40,348 bases of DNA from Acidimicrobiaceae bacterium (GTDB lineage Bacteria; Actinomycetota; Acidimicrobiia; Acidimicrobiales; Aldehydirespiratoraceae): contig JAERSO010000163.1 of assembly GCA_016845585.1 (NCBI GenBank), positions 1 through 40,348 on the forward strand, read 5' to 3'. The position numbers and the translations under genes were made by a program. The notes beneath the pieces were generated by a model. That model searched no databases. It saw nothing but the letters and a program-made list of their open reading frames with translations, and had not been told where the DNA came from. Positions 16,907 through 24,728 of this stretch are shown here, in pieces. Numbering within the stretch: the stretch's first letter is position 1; each line of letters opens with the position of its first letter.

Positions 16907-18691
16907 ATGGATCTTCAGCGCATCCGCAACACCTCGATCATCGCGCACATCGATCACGGCAAGTCCACCCTGGCCGATCGAATGCTCGAACTCACGGGCG
17001 CCGTCGACGCCCGAGACATGCGCGCCCAGTATCTCGACTCCATGGACCTGGAGCGTGAGCGGGGAATCACGATCAAGCTCCAGTCGGTTCGCCTCGACTG
17101 GAAGGACCATGTGGTCAATCTCATCGACACGCCCGGCCACGTCGACTTCGGCTACGAGGTCAGCCGGTCGCTCGCCGCCTGCGAGAGCGTCATTCTCGTC
17201 GTCGACGCCGCCCAGGGCATCGAGGCGCAGACGCTCGCGAACTGCTACCTGGCGATGGAGAACGACCTCGAGATCGTCGCCTGTCTCAACAAGATCGACC
17301 TCCCGGCGGCCGAACCCGATCGCTACGCCGCCGAAATCGAGAACGTGCTGGGCATCCCGGCCGAGGACATCCTTCGCATCTCCGCCAAGACCGGCGAGGG
17401 TGTGGGCGACGTGCTCGACGCCGTGCTCGATCGCACACCGGCCCCGGAGGGCGACGCCGACGCGCCGCTGCAGGCACTCATCTTCGACTCTCACTTCGAC
17501 CAGTACCGCGGTGTGGTGTCGTCCATTCGTGTCGTCAACGGTGTGATGAACAGCCGCGACAAGCTGAAGTTCCTCCACGCCGGCACGAGTCATGATCCTG
17601 ACGAGATCGGCGTTCGGACACCTGACAATCTCCCCGTCGACGAACTCGGCCCAGGCGAGACCGGCTACCTGATCGCCGGCATCAAGGACGTCGGCGAAGC
17701 TCGTTCGGGTGAAACGGTCACCACTGACCGCAGGGGGTCCGACGAGCCGCTGGACGGATACAAGGAACCGAAGCCGATGGTGTTCTCGGGTCTCTACCCG
17801 ATCGACGGTGACGAGTTCTCCGACTTGCGCGAGGCCCTCGAGAAGCTCCGGCTGAACGACTCGTCGTTCACCTACGAGCCAGAGACGTCCGGTGCGCTCG
17901 GTTTCGGTTTCCGCTGCGGCTTTCTCGGCCTGCTCCACATGGAGATCGTGCGGGAGCGACTCGAGCGCGAGTTCGGGCTCACGCTCATCTCCACTGCGCC
18001 ATCCGTCGCCTATCGCATCACGAAGGGTGACGGCAGCGAGATCATCTGCTCCAACCCCTCGGAGCTCCCGCCGGCAGCGGAGATCGTCAGCATCGCCGAG
18101 CCGTATCTCAAAGCCAGCGTGCTCACGCCCACCGACTACACCGGCACGATCATGGATCTCTGCCAGACCCGGCGTGGCGAGATGGTGAAGATGGACTACC
18201 TCTCACCGGAGCGTGTCGAGATCCACTACCGGCTTCCGCTCGGCGAGGTCGTGATCGACTTCTTCGATCAGCTCAAGAGCCGCACCCAGGGCTACGCCAG
18301 CCTCGACTACGAGCCCGACGGCTACGCGGTCGACAACCTGGTGCGTGTCGACATCCTGCTCCACGGTGACCCGGTCGACGCGTTCAGTTCGATCGTTCAC
18401 AAGGACAAGTCCTACGACTACGGCCGCAAGATGGCGGAAAAGCTCAAGGAATTGATCCCGCGTCAGAACTTCGAGGTGCCGATTCAGGCGGCGATCGGTG
18501 GCAAGATCATCGCCCGCAGCACGGTGAAGGCCTACCGCAAGGACGTCACCGCCAAGCTCTACGGCGGCGACGTCACACGAAAGAACAAGCTGCTCAAGAA
18601 GCAGAAAGAGGGCAAGAAACGTATGAAGTCGATCGGCCGCGTCGACATCCCGCAAGAAGCCTTCATCAGTGCCCTTCAACTCGACGACTGA
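16907..18691 (+). CDS. lepA: Elongation factor 4 (LepA)
   Basis: This 594-residue translational GTPase begins [20 protein letters not shown] with G1 AHIDHGKST (13-21). It continues with switch I ERGITIK, G3 DTPGHVDF and G4 NKIDLP. The LepA-specific C-terminal domain ends [20 protein letters not shown] and then ISALQ. EF4 acts on stalled or elongating ribosomes at the membrane or in the cytosol. The frame is open upstream, but ATG at 16907 gives the family N-terminus. TACCCT (16892-16897) lies 9 nt upstream and there is no Shine-Dalgarno, so a leaderless or very short leader is likely. Confidence 0.97.
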   Translation: MDLQRIRNTSIIAHIDHGKSTLADRMLELTGAVDARDMRAQYLDSMDLERERGITIKLQSVRLDWKDHVVNLIDTPGHVDFGYEVSRSLAACESVILVVDAAQGIEAQTLANCYLAMENDLEIVACLNKIDLPAAEPDRYAAEIENVLGIPAEDILRISAKTGEGVGDVLDAVLDRTPAPEGDADAPLQALIFDSHFDQYRGVVSSIRVVNGVMNSRDKLKFLHAGTSHDPDEIGVRTPDNLPVDELGPGETGYLIAGIKDVGEARSGETVTTDRRGSDEPLDGYKEPKPMVFSGLYPIDGDEFSDLREALEKLRLNDSSFTYEPETSGALGFGFRCGFLGLLHMEIVRERLEREFGLTLISTAPSVAYRITKGDGSEIICSNPSELPPAAEIVSIAEPYLKASVLTPTDYTGTIMDLCQTRRGEMVKMDYLSPERVEIHYRLPLGEVVIDFFDQLKSRTQGYASLDYEPDGYAVDNLVRVDILLHGDPVDAFSSIVHKDKSYDYGRKMAEKLKELIPRQNFEVPIQAAIGGKIIARSTVKAYRKDVTAKLYGGDVTRKNKLLKKQKEGKKRMKSIGRVDIPQEAFISALQLDD

Positions 18692-18769
18692 CTGAAGTCT
18701 CCCGGGTATCGATGCTCGATGCTCGCTGTCGGGGAACGAGTGATCAGGACACCGGGTGGGTTGGCTGGG

Positions 18770-18916
18770 TCAGCCCGCGCCACCCTGCCAGCGGTTGATC
18801 TCGGATTCGTATCGAGCCCTGGTGTGCGCGGGCGACCGGTCGGCGCTGGAGCCGAGCGCTCGTCCGAGAAACCGGAGGAACCGCCTGAAGCTGCCGGTCT
18901 TGCCATCGTTGGCCAT
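18770..18916 (-). CDS. Small protein with basic amphipathic segment (island member 1)
   Basis: This is a 48-residue ORF not recognised from any family. After MANDGKTG comes SFRRFLRFLGRALGSSADRS, a likely amphipathic helix, followed by a charged tail ARYESEINRWQGG. On the minus strand TACCGT (18922-18927) sits 5 nt before the ATG, the same leaderless arrangement as at recognised genes nearby. The helix resembles those of the two small ORFs that start on the other strand (R-F-x-R, then L-x-S/A). It is divergent from the second ORF, with the two promoters facing apart in about 40 nt. Function unknown; coding status is inferred from promoter and similarity only. Confidence 0.5.
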   Translation of the reverse strand: MANDGKTGSFRRFLRFLGRALGSSADRSPAHTRARYESEINRWQGGAG

Positions 18917-18958
18917 AGTCGACGGTAGCTGACGTCGGCTGCGGTGTACGGTCGGTCC

Positions 18959-19102
18959 ATGGCAGTTTCCCGATTCGAACGCTTCAAACGAGCGATGCGC
19001 AACATCCTCGGCGCGTGGGCCGGCGGCGGTGGTGCTCATTCGTCAGCCCACAGCGCGGCCGACCATGCCACCAACATGTCGCGGGACAGTTCGGGGACAT
19101 AG
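18959..19102 (+). CDS. Small protein with basic amphipathic segment (island member 2)
   Basis: This 47-residue ORF begins MAVSRFERFKRAMRNILGAW, followed by a Gly run and a His/Ser-rich tail. TACGGT (18947-18952) lies 6 nt before ATG, matching the leaderless pattern. Residues RFERFKRAMRNILGAWAGGGG align with DLRRFARAMGNVLRSWAVGGA of the next ORF at 11 of 21 positions, and the DNA is similar too, suggesting tandem duplication. The segment could be a membrane-surface helix. No function is recognised. Confidence 0.5.
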   Translation: MAVSRFERFKRAMRNILGAWAGGGGAHSSAHSAADHATNMSRDSSGT

Positions 19103-19210
19103 GTGTTGCGCGATCTGCGCCGATTCGCGCGAGCGATGGGCAACGTCCTCCGCTCGTGGGCGGTCGGGGGAGCGACGGATTCGACCGGTCTTTCGTCCGG
19201 CAGGGATTGA
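19103..19210 (+). CDS. Small protein, tandem relative of the previous ORF (island member 3)
   Basis: This 35-residue ORF starts with GTG immediately after the TAG of the preceding small ORF, so it would be translated by reinitiation. It reads MLRDLRRFARAMGNVLRSWA, then a short Gly/Thr/Ser tail. Nucleotides about 18994-19033 and 19130-19170 are clearly related. It might be a decaying duplicate rather than a working gene. The remaining bases to hrcA (19211-19266) hold only the hrcA promoter. Confidence 0.4.
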   Translation: MLRDLRRFARAMGNVLRSWAVGGATDSTGLSSGRD

Positions 19211-19266
19211 TTTCGTCCGCCGGGGTTCGTTCCGGTCCGGCACTCGGGCGCCGATAGGATCTCGTG

Positions 19267-20259
19267 ATGCTTGACGAGCGGAAGGCCGCGATTCTGCGGG
19301 CCGTCGTCCAGGAATACATCGAGACGGCCCAGCCTGTGGGCAGTGGACGCATCGCGGCCGCACCCGGCGTGGAGGTCTCGTCCGCCACCGTCCGCAACGA
19401 GATGGGCGCGCTCGAGGAAGCCGGTTACCTCGTGCAGCCCCACACCAGCGCCGGCCGTATCCCGACCGACAAGGGCTACCGGTTCTTCGTCGATCTGCTC
19501 CGCTCGTCCGATGTCGCACTCGAACCGGTCGAGCAGGGCCAGGTGCGCGACTTCTTCATGGGTGTTCATGGAGAGCTCGAGACGGCATTGACCCAGACTT
19601 CCTCGCTGCTCACCTCCCTCACGGACTGGACGACGGTCGTCGTCGGCCCCACGGTCGAGCAGGCAACCGTTCGCACGGTGCAGCTGATCGATCTGTCGAG
19701 TCACATCGCAATGGTGGTGGCGGTTCTTTCGAACGGTGTGATCGAGAAACGCACGGTGGAGGTCGCACTCGAACTCACGGCGGAGATCGTCGAAGACGCC
19801 GGCCGCCGGCTCGCCCGGACGGTGGAGGACAAGACGCTGAGTGAACTCGGCGCCACCTTGGCCGAAGGCGAGCCTGACCCGCTGCTGGACGCGGCCATCG
19901 CCGCGCTCAGTGCAGCCGGCCGCAAGGCCGAGCTCTACGTCGGCGGTGCTTCCCGAATGGCGTCCGCCTTCGAGGCCGTCGATCAGGTGCGCGAGGTGCT
20001 CTCGATTCTCGAGGAGCAGATCGTGGTCGTGTCGCTCATCCGTGATGTGCTCGATCGCGGCATGCGAGTTGCGATCGGGGAGGAGACCGGTGTCGGCTCC
20101 CTCGCCGAGTGTTCGCTGGTGCTGGCGCCGTTCAGCATCGACGGCTCCGCTGATGGCACCATCGGGGTTCTCGGCCCCACCAGAATGGATTACTCCCAGG
20201 CGCTCTCGGCGGTGGCCGTCGTGAGCCAGCGCCTCGAACGCGCGTTGACCGAAGGCTGA
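19267..20259 (+). CDS. hrcA: Heat-inducible transcription repressor HrcA
   Basis: This 330-residue protein has a winged-helix N-terminus (LDERKAAILRAVVQEYIETA, GSGRIAAAPGVEVSSATVRN, EMGALEEAGYLVQPHTSAGR, IPTDKGYRFFVD), which is the HrcA signature. A GAF-like middle domain and a C-terminal dimerisation domain (VGSLAECSLVLAPFSIDGSA, GTIGVLGPTRMDYSQA) follow. HrcA represses chaperone genes by binding CIRCE and is kept active by GroE. TAGGAT (19255-19260) lies 6 nt before ATG 19267; GTG at 19264 is possible. No full CIRCE repeat is visible upstream. It is followed by dnaJ after 3 nt, a pair typical of actinobacteria (hrcA-dnaJ2). Confidence 0.96.
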   Translation: MLDERKAAILRAVVQEYIETAQPVGSGRIAAAPGVEVSSATVRNEMGALEEAGYLVQPHTSAGRIPTDKGYRFFVDLLRSSDVALEPVEQGQVRDFFMGVHGELETALTQTSSLLTSLTDWTTVVVGPTVEQATVRTVQLIDLSSHIAMVVAVLSNGVIEKRTVEVALELTAEIVEDAGRRLARTVEDKTLSELGATLAEGEPDPLLDAAIAALSAAGRKAELYVGGASRMASAFEAVDQVREVLSILEEQIVVVSLIRDVLDRGMRVAIGEETGVGSLAECSLVLAPFSIDGSADGTIGVLGPTRMDYSQALSAVAVVSQRLERALTEG

Positions 20260-20262
20260 TCG

Positions 20263-21375
20263 ATGGCAACTGACCACTACGAGACCCTGGGTGTGGCGCG
20301 TGACGCCACCGACGAGGAGATCAAACGCGCCTACAAGAAGCTGGCGCGAACGCATCACCCCGATCTGAACCCGGGCGACAACGGCTCCGAGGCGAAGTTC
20401 AAGGAGATCGGTGCTGCCTACGAGGTCTTGTCGGATCCGGATCGCCGCTCGCGCTACGACCGTTTCGGCACCGATCAACCCGGAGCTGGTGGCGACCCCT
20501 TTGGCGGCGGCCTCGGTGACATCTTCGAAGCTTTCTTCGGTGGGGGCGGCTCGGTCTTCGGCCAGGGTCAGCAGCGCCGAAGCGGTCCACCGCGCGGTGA
20601 AGACCTGGAGGCCACGGTCGATCTCGATCTCGAGGAAGTCGTGTTCGGGGGCGACCAGGAAGTCACGATCCGCACCGCGGTTCGCTGCGAGGACTGCGAC
20701 GGTTCCGGCGCCGAGGCCGGCACCGAACCCGTCACCTGTCCCGACTGCAACGGCAGCGGTCAGGTGCGCCGGGTGCGGCAGTCGGTTCTCGGTCAGATGG
20801 TCACTGCGAGCGCCTGCGGCCGGTGCGGCGGCCTCGGCCACGTGATCGACGACCCGTGCCCGACGTGTGACTCACAGGGCCGCACGATCGAGCAACGCAC
20901 CTATTCGGTCGAGGTGCCCGCCGGTGTGGACGACGGCTCGACCCTGCGGTTGTCGGGTCGCGGCGCCGCCGGTCCGCGCGGCGGAGCCAACGGCGACCTC
21001 TACGTCCACGTCCGGGTGCGTCCCCATGCCACCTTGCACCGTGACGGCGATGATCTCGTCCACGATCTCTACATCCCCTTCACCCAAGCCGTCCTCGGGG
21101 CCCACATCGACTACGAAACCCTCGACGGCAGTGAGGATCTCGTGATCCCGGCCGGCACCGAGTCCGGCACGGTGTTCCGCCTCCGGGGCCACGGTGTTCC
21201 CCACGTGCGCGGGCGCGGTCGCGGCGATCTCCGTGTCAACATCGTCATCGACGTCCCGGCCGGTCTCGACGATGCGCAGGACGAACTGCTCCGTCAGTTC
21301 GCCGCGGCGCGCGGTGAGGAGATAGCGGAGCCGGGTCAGGGACTCTTCTCGAAGATCAAGTCCGCGTTCTCATGA
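20263..21375 (+). CDS. dnaJ: Chaperone DnaJ (type I, DnaJ2-like)
   Basis: This 370-residue protein has a J domain (1-70) with HPD at 32-34, a Gly/Phe-rich region (about 72-110) and four zinc-finger CxxCxGxG-type repeats at Cys142/145, 159/162, 185/188 and 199/202. The last repeat reads CPTCDSQG and departs from the consensus glycine. Substrate-binding beta domains follow to about 345. DnaJ delivers unfolded clients to DnaK and stimulates its ATPase. No grpE or dnaK is nearby, which fits the second, hrcA-linked DnaJ of actinobacteria. It overlaps rsmE by 4 nt (ATGA). Confidence 0.97.
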   Translation: MATDHYETLGVARDATDEEIKRAYKKLARTHHPDLNPGDNGSEAKFKEIGAAYEVLSDPDRRSRYDRFGTDQPGAGGDPFGGGLGDIFEAFFGGGGSVFGQGQQRRSGPPRGEDLEATVDLDLEEVVFGGDQEVTIRTAVRCEDCDGSGAEAGTEPVTCPDCNGSGQVRRVRQSVLGQMVTASACGRCGGLGHVIDDPCPTCDSQGRTIEQRTYSVEVPAGVDDGSTLRLSGRGAAGPRGGANGDLYVHVRVRPHATLHRDGDDLVHDLYIPFTQAVLGAHIDYETLDGSEDLVIPAGTESGTVFRLRGHGVPHVRGRGRGDLRVNIVIDVPAGLDDAQDELLRQFAAARGEEIAEPGQGLFSKIKSAFS

Positions 21376-22076
21376 GGGCCGGTGATCCGCTGTCCGACGG
21401 ATCCCACGGCCCCCACGTTCTCGTCGCCGACCTCGACCATCCCGACATCGCCAACGACGACCGCCACCACCTCGAGCGCGTTCTCCGGATCCGGGCTGGC
21501 GACCCGGTCACACTCGGGGATGGGCACGGCAACTGGCAGCCGTTCCGATGGGCACCCGTGCCGGAAGCGGTGGGGGAGCGCCGCCACGTGCTGGCGCCGA
21601 ATCCTCGGATCGGGGTGGCGTTTGCGTTGATCAAGGGGGGCCGGCCGGAGTTGGTCGTCCAGAAGCTCACCGAACTCGGCGTCGACGACATCCATCCGTT
21701 CATCGCCGCACGGTCGGTGGTTCGCTGGGATGAGACCAAGGCAGCGCGAAATGCGGAGCGACTTGCGAGGGTCGCACGCGAGGCCGTGCTGCAATGTCGC
21801 CGGGCCTGGATCCCAACCGTTCACCCCGTTGCCGACTTCGCCAGTGTGTCGGTCCTGCCCGGGGCCGTACTCGCCGACCTGGGTGGGTCAGATGTCGGTA
21901 TTGCGGATCTGCCGCCGATCGGTGCCACGGCTCTGGTCGGCCCCGAAGGAGGCTGGGCCGACGAGGAACGCCTCGTTCCGATCCCGAGGATCTCGCTTTC
22001 TGACGGTGTGCTTCGCGCCGAGACGGCTGCGATCGCGGCCGGAGTCGTTCTCGCCGCGAGACGACGTGGTCAATGA
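21372..22076 (+). CDS. rsmE: 16S rRNA (uracil-1498-N3)-methyltransferase RsmE
   Basis: This 234-residue SPOUT methyltransferase has an N-terminal PUA-like part with [20 protein letters not shown], then [20 protein letters not shown] and the knot motifs [13 protein letters not shown] and [15 protein letters not shown] that bind S-adenosylmethionine. It methylates U1498 in the decoding region of 16S rRNA. The dnaJ-rsmE order is widely conserved and the ATGA overlap implies coupling. After it, 22077-22258 hold the bldD promoter region. Confidence 0.95.
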   Translation: MRAGDPLSDGSHGPHVLVADLDHPDIANDDRHHLERVLRIRAGDPVTLGDGHGNWQPFRWAPVPEAVGERRHVLAPNPRIGVAFALIKGGRPELVVQKLTELGVDDIHPFIAARSVVRWDETKAARNAERLARVAREAVLQCRRAWIPTVHPVADFASVSVLPGAVLADLGGSDVGIADLPPIGATALVGPEGGWADEERLVPIPRISLSDGVLRAETAAIAAGVVLAARRRGQ

Positions 22077-22135
22077 CGGTGGTTGCAACTTCAGAACCGA
22101 ACTTCACAAGGAGATCCGGGCAGGTCTGTCAGTGA

Positions 22136-22165
22136 TTGGCACGAGTAGGTACTCTGGCCTAGGCT
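22136..22165 (+). promoter_or_regulatory. Predicted promoter of the bldD homologue
   Basis: TTGGCA (22136-22141) and TAGGCT (22160-22165) are separated by 18 nt, a good sigma-70/HrdB-type promoter. Transcription would begin near 22172 and leave a leader of about 85 nt. Confidence 0.6.
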
Positions 22166-22169
22166 TGCG

Positions 22170-22184
22170 GTCACGGTGCGTAAC
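22170..22184 (+). promoter_or_regulatory. Candidate BldD box over the bldD transcription start
   Basis: GTCACGGTGCGTAAC matches the Streptomyces BldD box nTnACnC(A/T)GnGTnAn at 8 of 9 defined positions (C7 is G). It begins 5 nt after the predicted -10. Binding there would block transcription, consistent with autoregulation known for Streptomyces BldD. One-mismatch matches are expected several times by chance in a window this size, so location is the main support. Confidence 0.45.
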
Positions 22185-22258
22185 CATTCGGTCGCTGGAC
22201 GTGGGATCGACACCCGGGAGAAGTTCAACCAGAAGGTGGGCGAGTGTCAGGAATCAAC

Positions 22259-22780
22259 ATGACGCAGGAGTACAGCAGGCGCGTTGGCGAGCGTCTTCGT
22301 GCGATTCGGCGCCAGAAACGGTTGTCGTTGCAGGAAGTCGAAGCCGCGTCGACCCAGGAGTTCAAGGCGTCGGTTCTCGGTGCGTACGAGCGTGGCGAGC
22401 GGGCCATCTCGGTGCCGCGGCTGCAGCGTCTCGCCCGGTTCTACAACGTGCCGGTCGACCAACTGCTCCCGGCCGATGCCGGTCCGAGCTTCGGTCTGTC
22501 GCCGGCCGACGAGTCGGTGATCGATCTCACCGAACGGCCGTCGCGCCGCGAGGGCGATCCGATGACCATCGATCTCACGAAGCTGGACGCGTTGTCGGGT
22601 CCCGAGAGCGAGATGCTCGGCCGCTACCTCACGATGATCCAAGTCCAGCGCCAGGACTTCAATGGCCGGGTGCTGACCATCCGTTCGAACGATCGTCAGG
22701 CCCTTGCCGCGATTCTCGGCACCGGTATCGAGGGCGCAGCTCCGCGTCTCGACGCGCTGGGTCTCAGCTACCGACCCTGA
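22259..22780 (+). CDS. bldD: BldD-like transcriptional regulator with c-di-GMP signature
   Basis: This 173-residue protein has an N-terminal XRE-type helix-turn-helix (EYSRRVGERLRAIRRQKRLS, then SVLGAYERGERAISVPRLQRL). A C-terminal domain contains RQDFNGRVLTIRSND. This keeps the RXD-X8-RXXD motif (Arg131, Asp133, Arg142, Asp145) that binds tetrameric c-di-GMP in Streptomyces BldD. The linker of about 45 residues is longer than in Streptomyces. In streptomycetes BldD-(c-di-GMP) represses developmental genes. Here the targets are unknown. ATG at 22259 aligns with the family start (MxxEY) and has AGGA 6 nt upstream. GTG at 22244, with AAGGTGG, would add five residues. It is convergent with the LysM gene, with only 2 nt between stops. 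Confidence 0.9.
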   Translation: MTQEYSRRVGERLRAIRRQKRLSLQEVEAASTQEFKASVLGAYERGERAISVPRLQRLARFYNVPVDQLLPADAGPSFGLSPADESVIDLTERPSRREGDPMTIDLTKLDALSGPESEMLGRYLTMIQVQRQDFNGRVLTIRSNDRQALAAILGTGIEGAAPRLDALGLSYRP

Positions 22781-22782
22781 AC

Positions 22783-23505
22783 TCATACCGCCGGGAGCAC
22801 CAGAGTGGTTCCGGGGTGGATCACATCGGGGTCGACTCCGATCACCTCACGGTTCTCGTCGATGAGCCGCTGCCAGTAGCGCGCCACCGCGAGTTCTGAC
22901 GGCATCTCGTCGTTGCTGGTGGAACCGGCGAGCGTGGCTTCGGCGACGCTCCAGAGGTGGTCGCCGCGCTGAACGACCCAGCGGTCGGTCGGCGTCGCGG
23001 GTGGTGCCGTCGGCATGGATGCAGCCGGCGGTTCGACCTGAGTCGCGGTCGGTGCCGGGGGGATGACAGCGTCGCCGTCGACGGCGGCGCTGCCGATGTC
23101 GAACAAGACGATCGGTGCCGGGGCGCGCTCAGCCCCAGCGGCGGCCGCCATACCTGGTGCCAGAGTGCACGCGGCGATGGTGGCGGACGCGAGCGTTCGA
23201 CGAAGGGTCGCCGGAAGGCCGCGGGCGAACAGACGCGCCAGGCGGGGGAGTCCCACGAGTGCCGAGAGTGCAGCGAGCGATCCGACCAGTGCGACATGGA
23301 GTGCGCCCGCTATGGCGAGTACACGCAGAAGAGCGATCGCGGCGGCCGCAGTTCCGGTCTCATCCCACCATTCCAGAACGGTGCCGGGATCGGTCGGGGG
23401 AGCGGCGGCCGGGATCGAGGCGAACGCGGTGACGGCCACGGCCGCCGCTGAGGCAAGCGCCACGCCCCGGATGGGTGCGATGGCGGCAGCAGGATGGTGA
23501 TTCAT
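22783..23505 (-). CDS. Membrane-anchored LysM domain protein
   Basis: This 240-residue protein has hydrophobic segments at about 14-33, 56-80 and 105-120, then an Ala/Pro-rich linker. The C-terminal LysM-like domain (about 173-240) includes DRWVVQRGDHLWSVAEATLA, then YWQRLIDENREVIG and PDVIHPGTTLVLP. The domain has an insertion before the helix, as in other actinobacterial LysM proteins. LysM binds peptidoglycan, so the protein probably ties the membrane to the wall. The frame is open to 23652, but ATG at 23505 has GGAGG 4 nt upstream and overlaps the stop of the pseudokinase gene (ATGA). The two are therefore coupled and may act together. Confidence 0.85.
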   Translation of the reverse strand: MNHHPAAAIAPIRGVALASAAAVAVTAFASIPAAAPPTDPGTVLEWWDETGTAAAAIALLRVLAIAGALHVALVGSLAALSALVGLPRLARLFARGLPATLRRTLASATIAACTLAPGMAAAAGAERAPAPIVLFDIGSAAVDGDAVIPPAPTATQVEPPAASMPTAPPATPTDRWVVQRGDHLWSVAEATLAGSTSNDEMPSELAVARYWQRLIDENREVIGVDPDVIHPGTTLVLPAV

Positions 23506-24596
23506 GTTTCCTCCAGGGGGACGAGGACGGATCCGGTGTCGGTGCGAGCCCGAAGCGAGACGCACACGTCGTGCTCGTCGACCTCGAGCGAATGAGCGCC
23601 TTCGACCACCACGATGTGCTGCGCCACGACCCCGGACTTCGGAGCCGGCCATTCACCGAAGATGGCGATTTCACCGGTGGTGGGCCGCAGGAGGGCGGGT
23701 GTGGTGTTGCCGTCGCAGTTCCAGTCGCCCACGATCGCGACATCGCCGGGCTGGCCGAGCGCGTACTGTCGGCCGTCGTTGATGAGCGTCGGGGCGCCGG
23801 GCGCCGGTGGGGCCAATGCGGTCGGTGGAACGAGCGGAGCCGCTGGTGCCGGCGGAGCCGCCGACGGCCCCAGCCCGATGGCCCCGGCCGTCGTCGTCGA
23901 GGCTGCTGAAACGGACGTACGACTCCGGGGAGAAGGGTCGTCGCCGGCGGTGAGCAACGACATGGCCGACATTCCAATGGTGGCAGCCGCGACGAGGGCA
24001 ATGACGCGCCGGGTGACCCGGCGTCCGGGCGGCGGCGCCCCGTCCTCCGCCAGGAGCGCATCCAGTCGGGAGGTGGCGGTTCGGGCCGAGATCGACCCCC
24101 GACGCAAGTCGGTGCTGATCGCCGCGATGTGTGACCGCTGTTGATCGTCGAGGTCGGTGGTCATCTCCACGAGGAGTTCGGCCAACGCGGTGAGGTCTTC
24201 GGGGGACGAGGAGCCCGAGAGCGCGGTGCTGCGCCCGAACCCGCAGAGCACCGGCCGGGTGTCGCTCCCGGTGATGATGTGGCTCGCGGTGAGACTTCCG
24301 TGGGAGATCTCGGCATCGTGGAGGTCGGCCACGATCGAGCACAGTGCGGCCAGGGCGCGGACGGCGTCGAGCCCGTGTGGCGGCCGGCGCTCCCATGTGT
24401 CGGTGCCGGCGAACATGGTGACGAGCTGCACCGTCGGCTCGGTCTGGTGCTCCACGTACTCCACGACGCTCGGATGGCTGATCCTTCGCAGCGTCTCTGC
24501 CTCGCCCGCGAGTGTCTGGGCACGGCTGCTGTCGATCGGCGCTTCCTTCACCGCCACGATGCGTTCGCCGCGACGCGACACGGTGATGCCGCTCAT
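23502..24596 (-). CDS. Pseudokinase-like membrane protein with FG-GAP-like C-terminus
   Basis: This protein has 364 residues. Residues 1-185 resemble a Ser/Thr kinase with a shortened N-lobe: VAVKEA supplies the beta-3 lysine (Lys17) and GEAETLRRI the alpha-C glutamate. The glycine loop is absent, the HRDLKPxN loop reads HGSLTASHI (99-107), and DFG reads GFG (119-121). The catalytic aspartate, asparagine and metal-binding aspartate are all lost. A membrane helix follows at about 198-216, then a Pro/Ala linker and DVAIVGDWNCDGNTTPALLR (285-304), an FG-GAP/VCBS-like unit. The likely role is a sensor or scaffold linking an outside domain to the cytoplasm. GAGG lies 5 nt before the ATG. It is coupled to the LysM gene. 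Confidence 0.8.
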   Translation of the reverse strand: MSGITVSRRGERIVAVKEAPIDSSRAQTLAGEAETLRRISHPSVVEYVEHQTEPTVQLVTMFAGTDTWERRPPHGLDAVRALAALCSIVADLHDAEISHGSLTASHIITGSDTRPVLCGFGRSTALSGSSSPEDLTALAELLVEMTTDLDDQQRSHIAAISTDLRRGSISARTATSRLDALLAEDGAPPPGRRVTRRVIALVAAATIGMSAMSLLTAGDDPSPRSRTSVSAASTTTAGAIGLGPSAAPPAPAAPLVPPTALAPPAPGAPTLINDGRQYALGQPGDVAIVGDWNCDGNTTPALLRPTTGEIAIFGEWPAPKSGVVAQHIVVVEGAHSLEVDEHDVCVSLRARTDTGSVLVPLEET

Positions 24597-24728
24597 GGCG
24601 ACCTCAATGACTTTCGGACCATTTCAAACAGCTCCATGTGCATAAACAATACATGAAACAACATGATCTGCAACCAATAGGTATGGATCGTCACGCTGGC
24701 AGCGTCGAGGCCGGGCTAGCCTTGAGAG
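24597..24728. promoter_or_regulatory. A/T-rich divergent intergenic region
   Basis: Bases about 24610-24690 are markedly richer in A and T than anything else nearby. On the minus strand TTGCAG and TATTGT, 16 nt apart, form a plausible promoter for the pseudokinase gene. On the plus strand TAGCCT (24717-24722) lies 6 nt before the DUF512 start. A weak inverted repeat CATGT/ACATG (about 24634-24655) might be an operator. Short plus-strand frames here are not convincing genes. Confidence 0.5.

Noticed and set aside
19240..19280. Possible CIRCE operator before hrcA
   Set aside because: A GCACTC half-site occurs at about 19240, but no GAGTGC partner at the required 9-nt spacing follows.
21730..22899. 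389-codon plus-strand frame spanning rsmE, the intergenic region and bldD
   Set aside because: It overlaps two recognised genes in another frame and shows no motifs.
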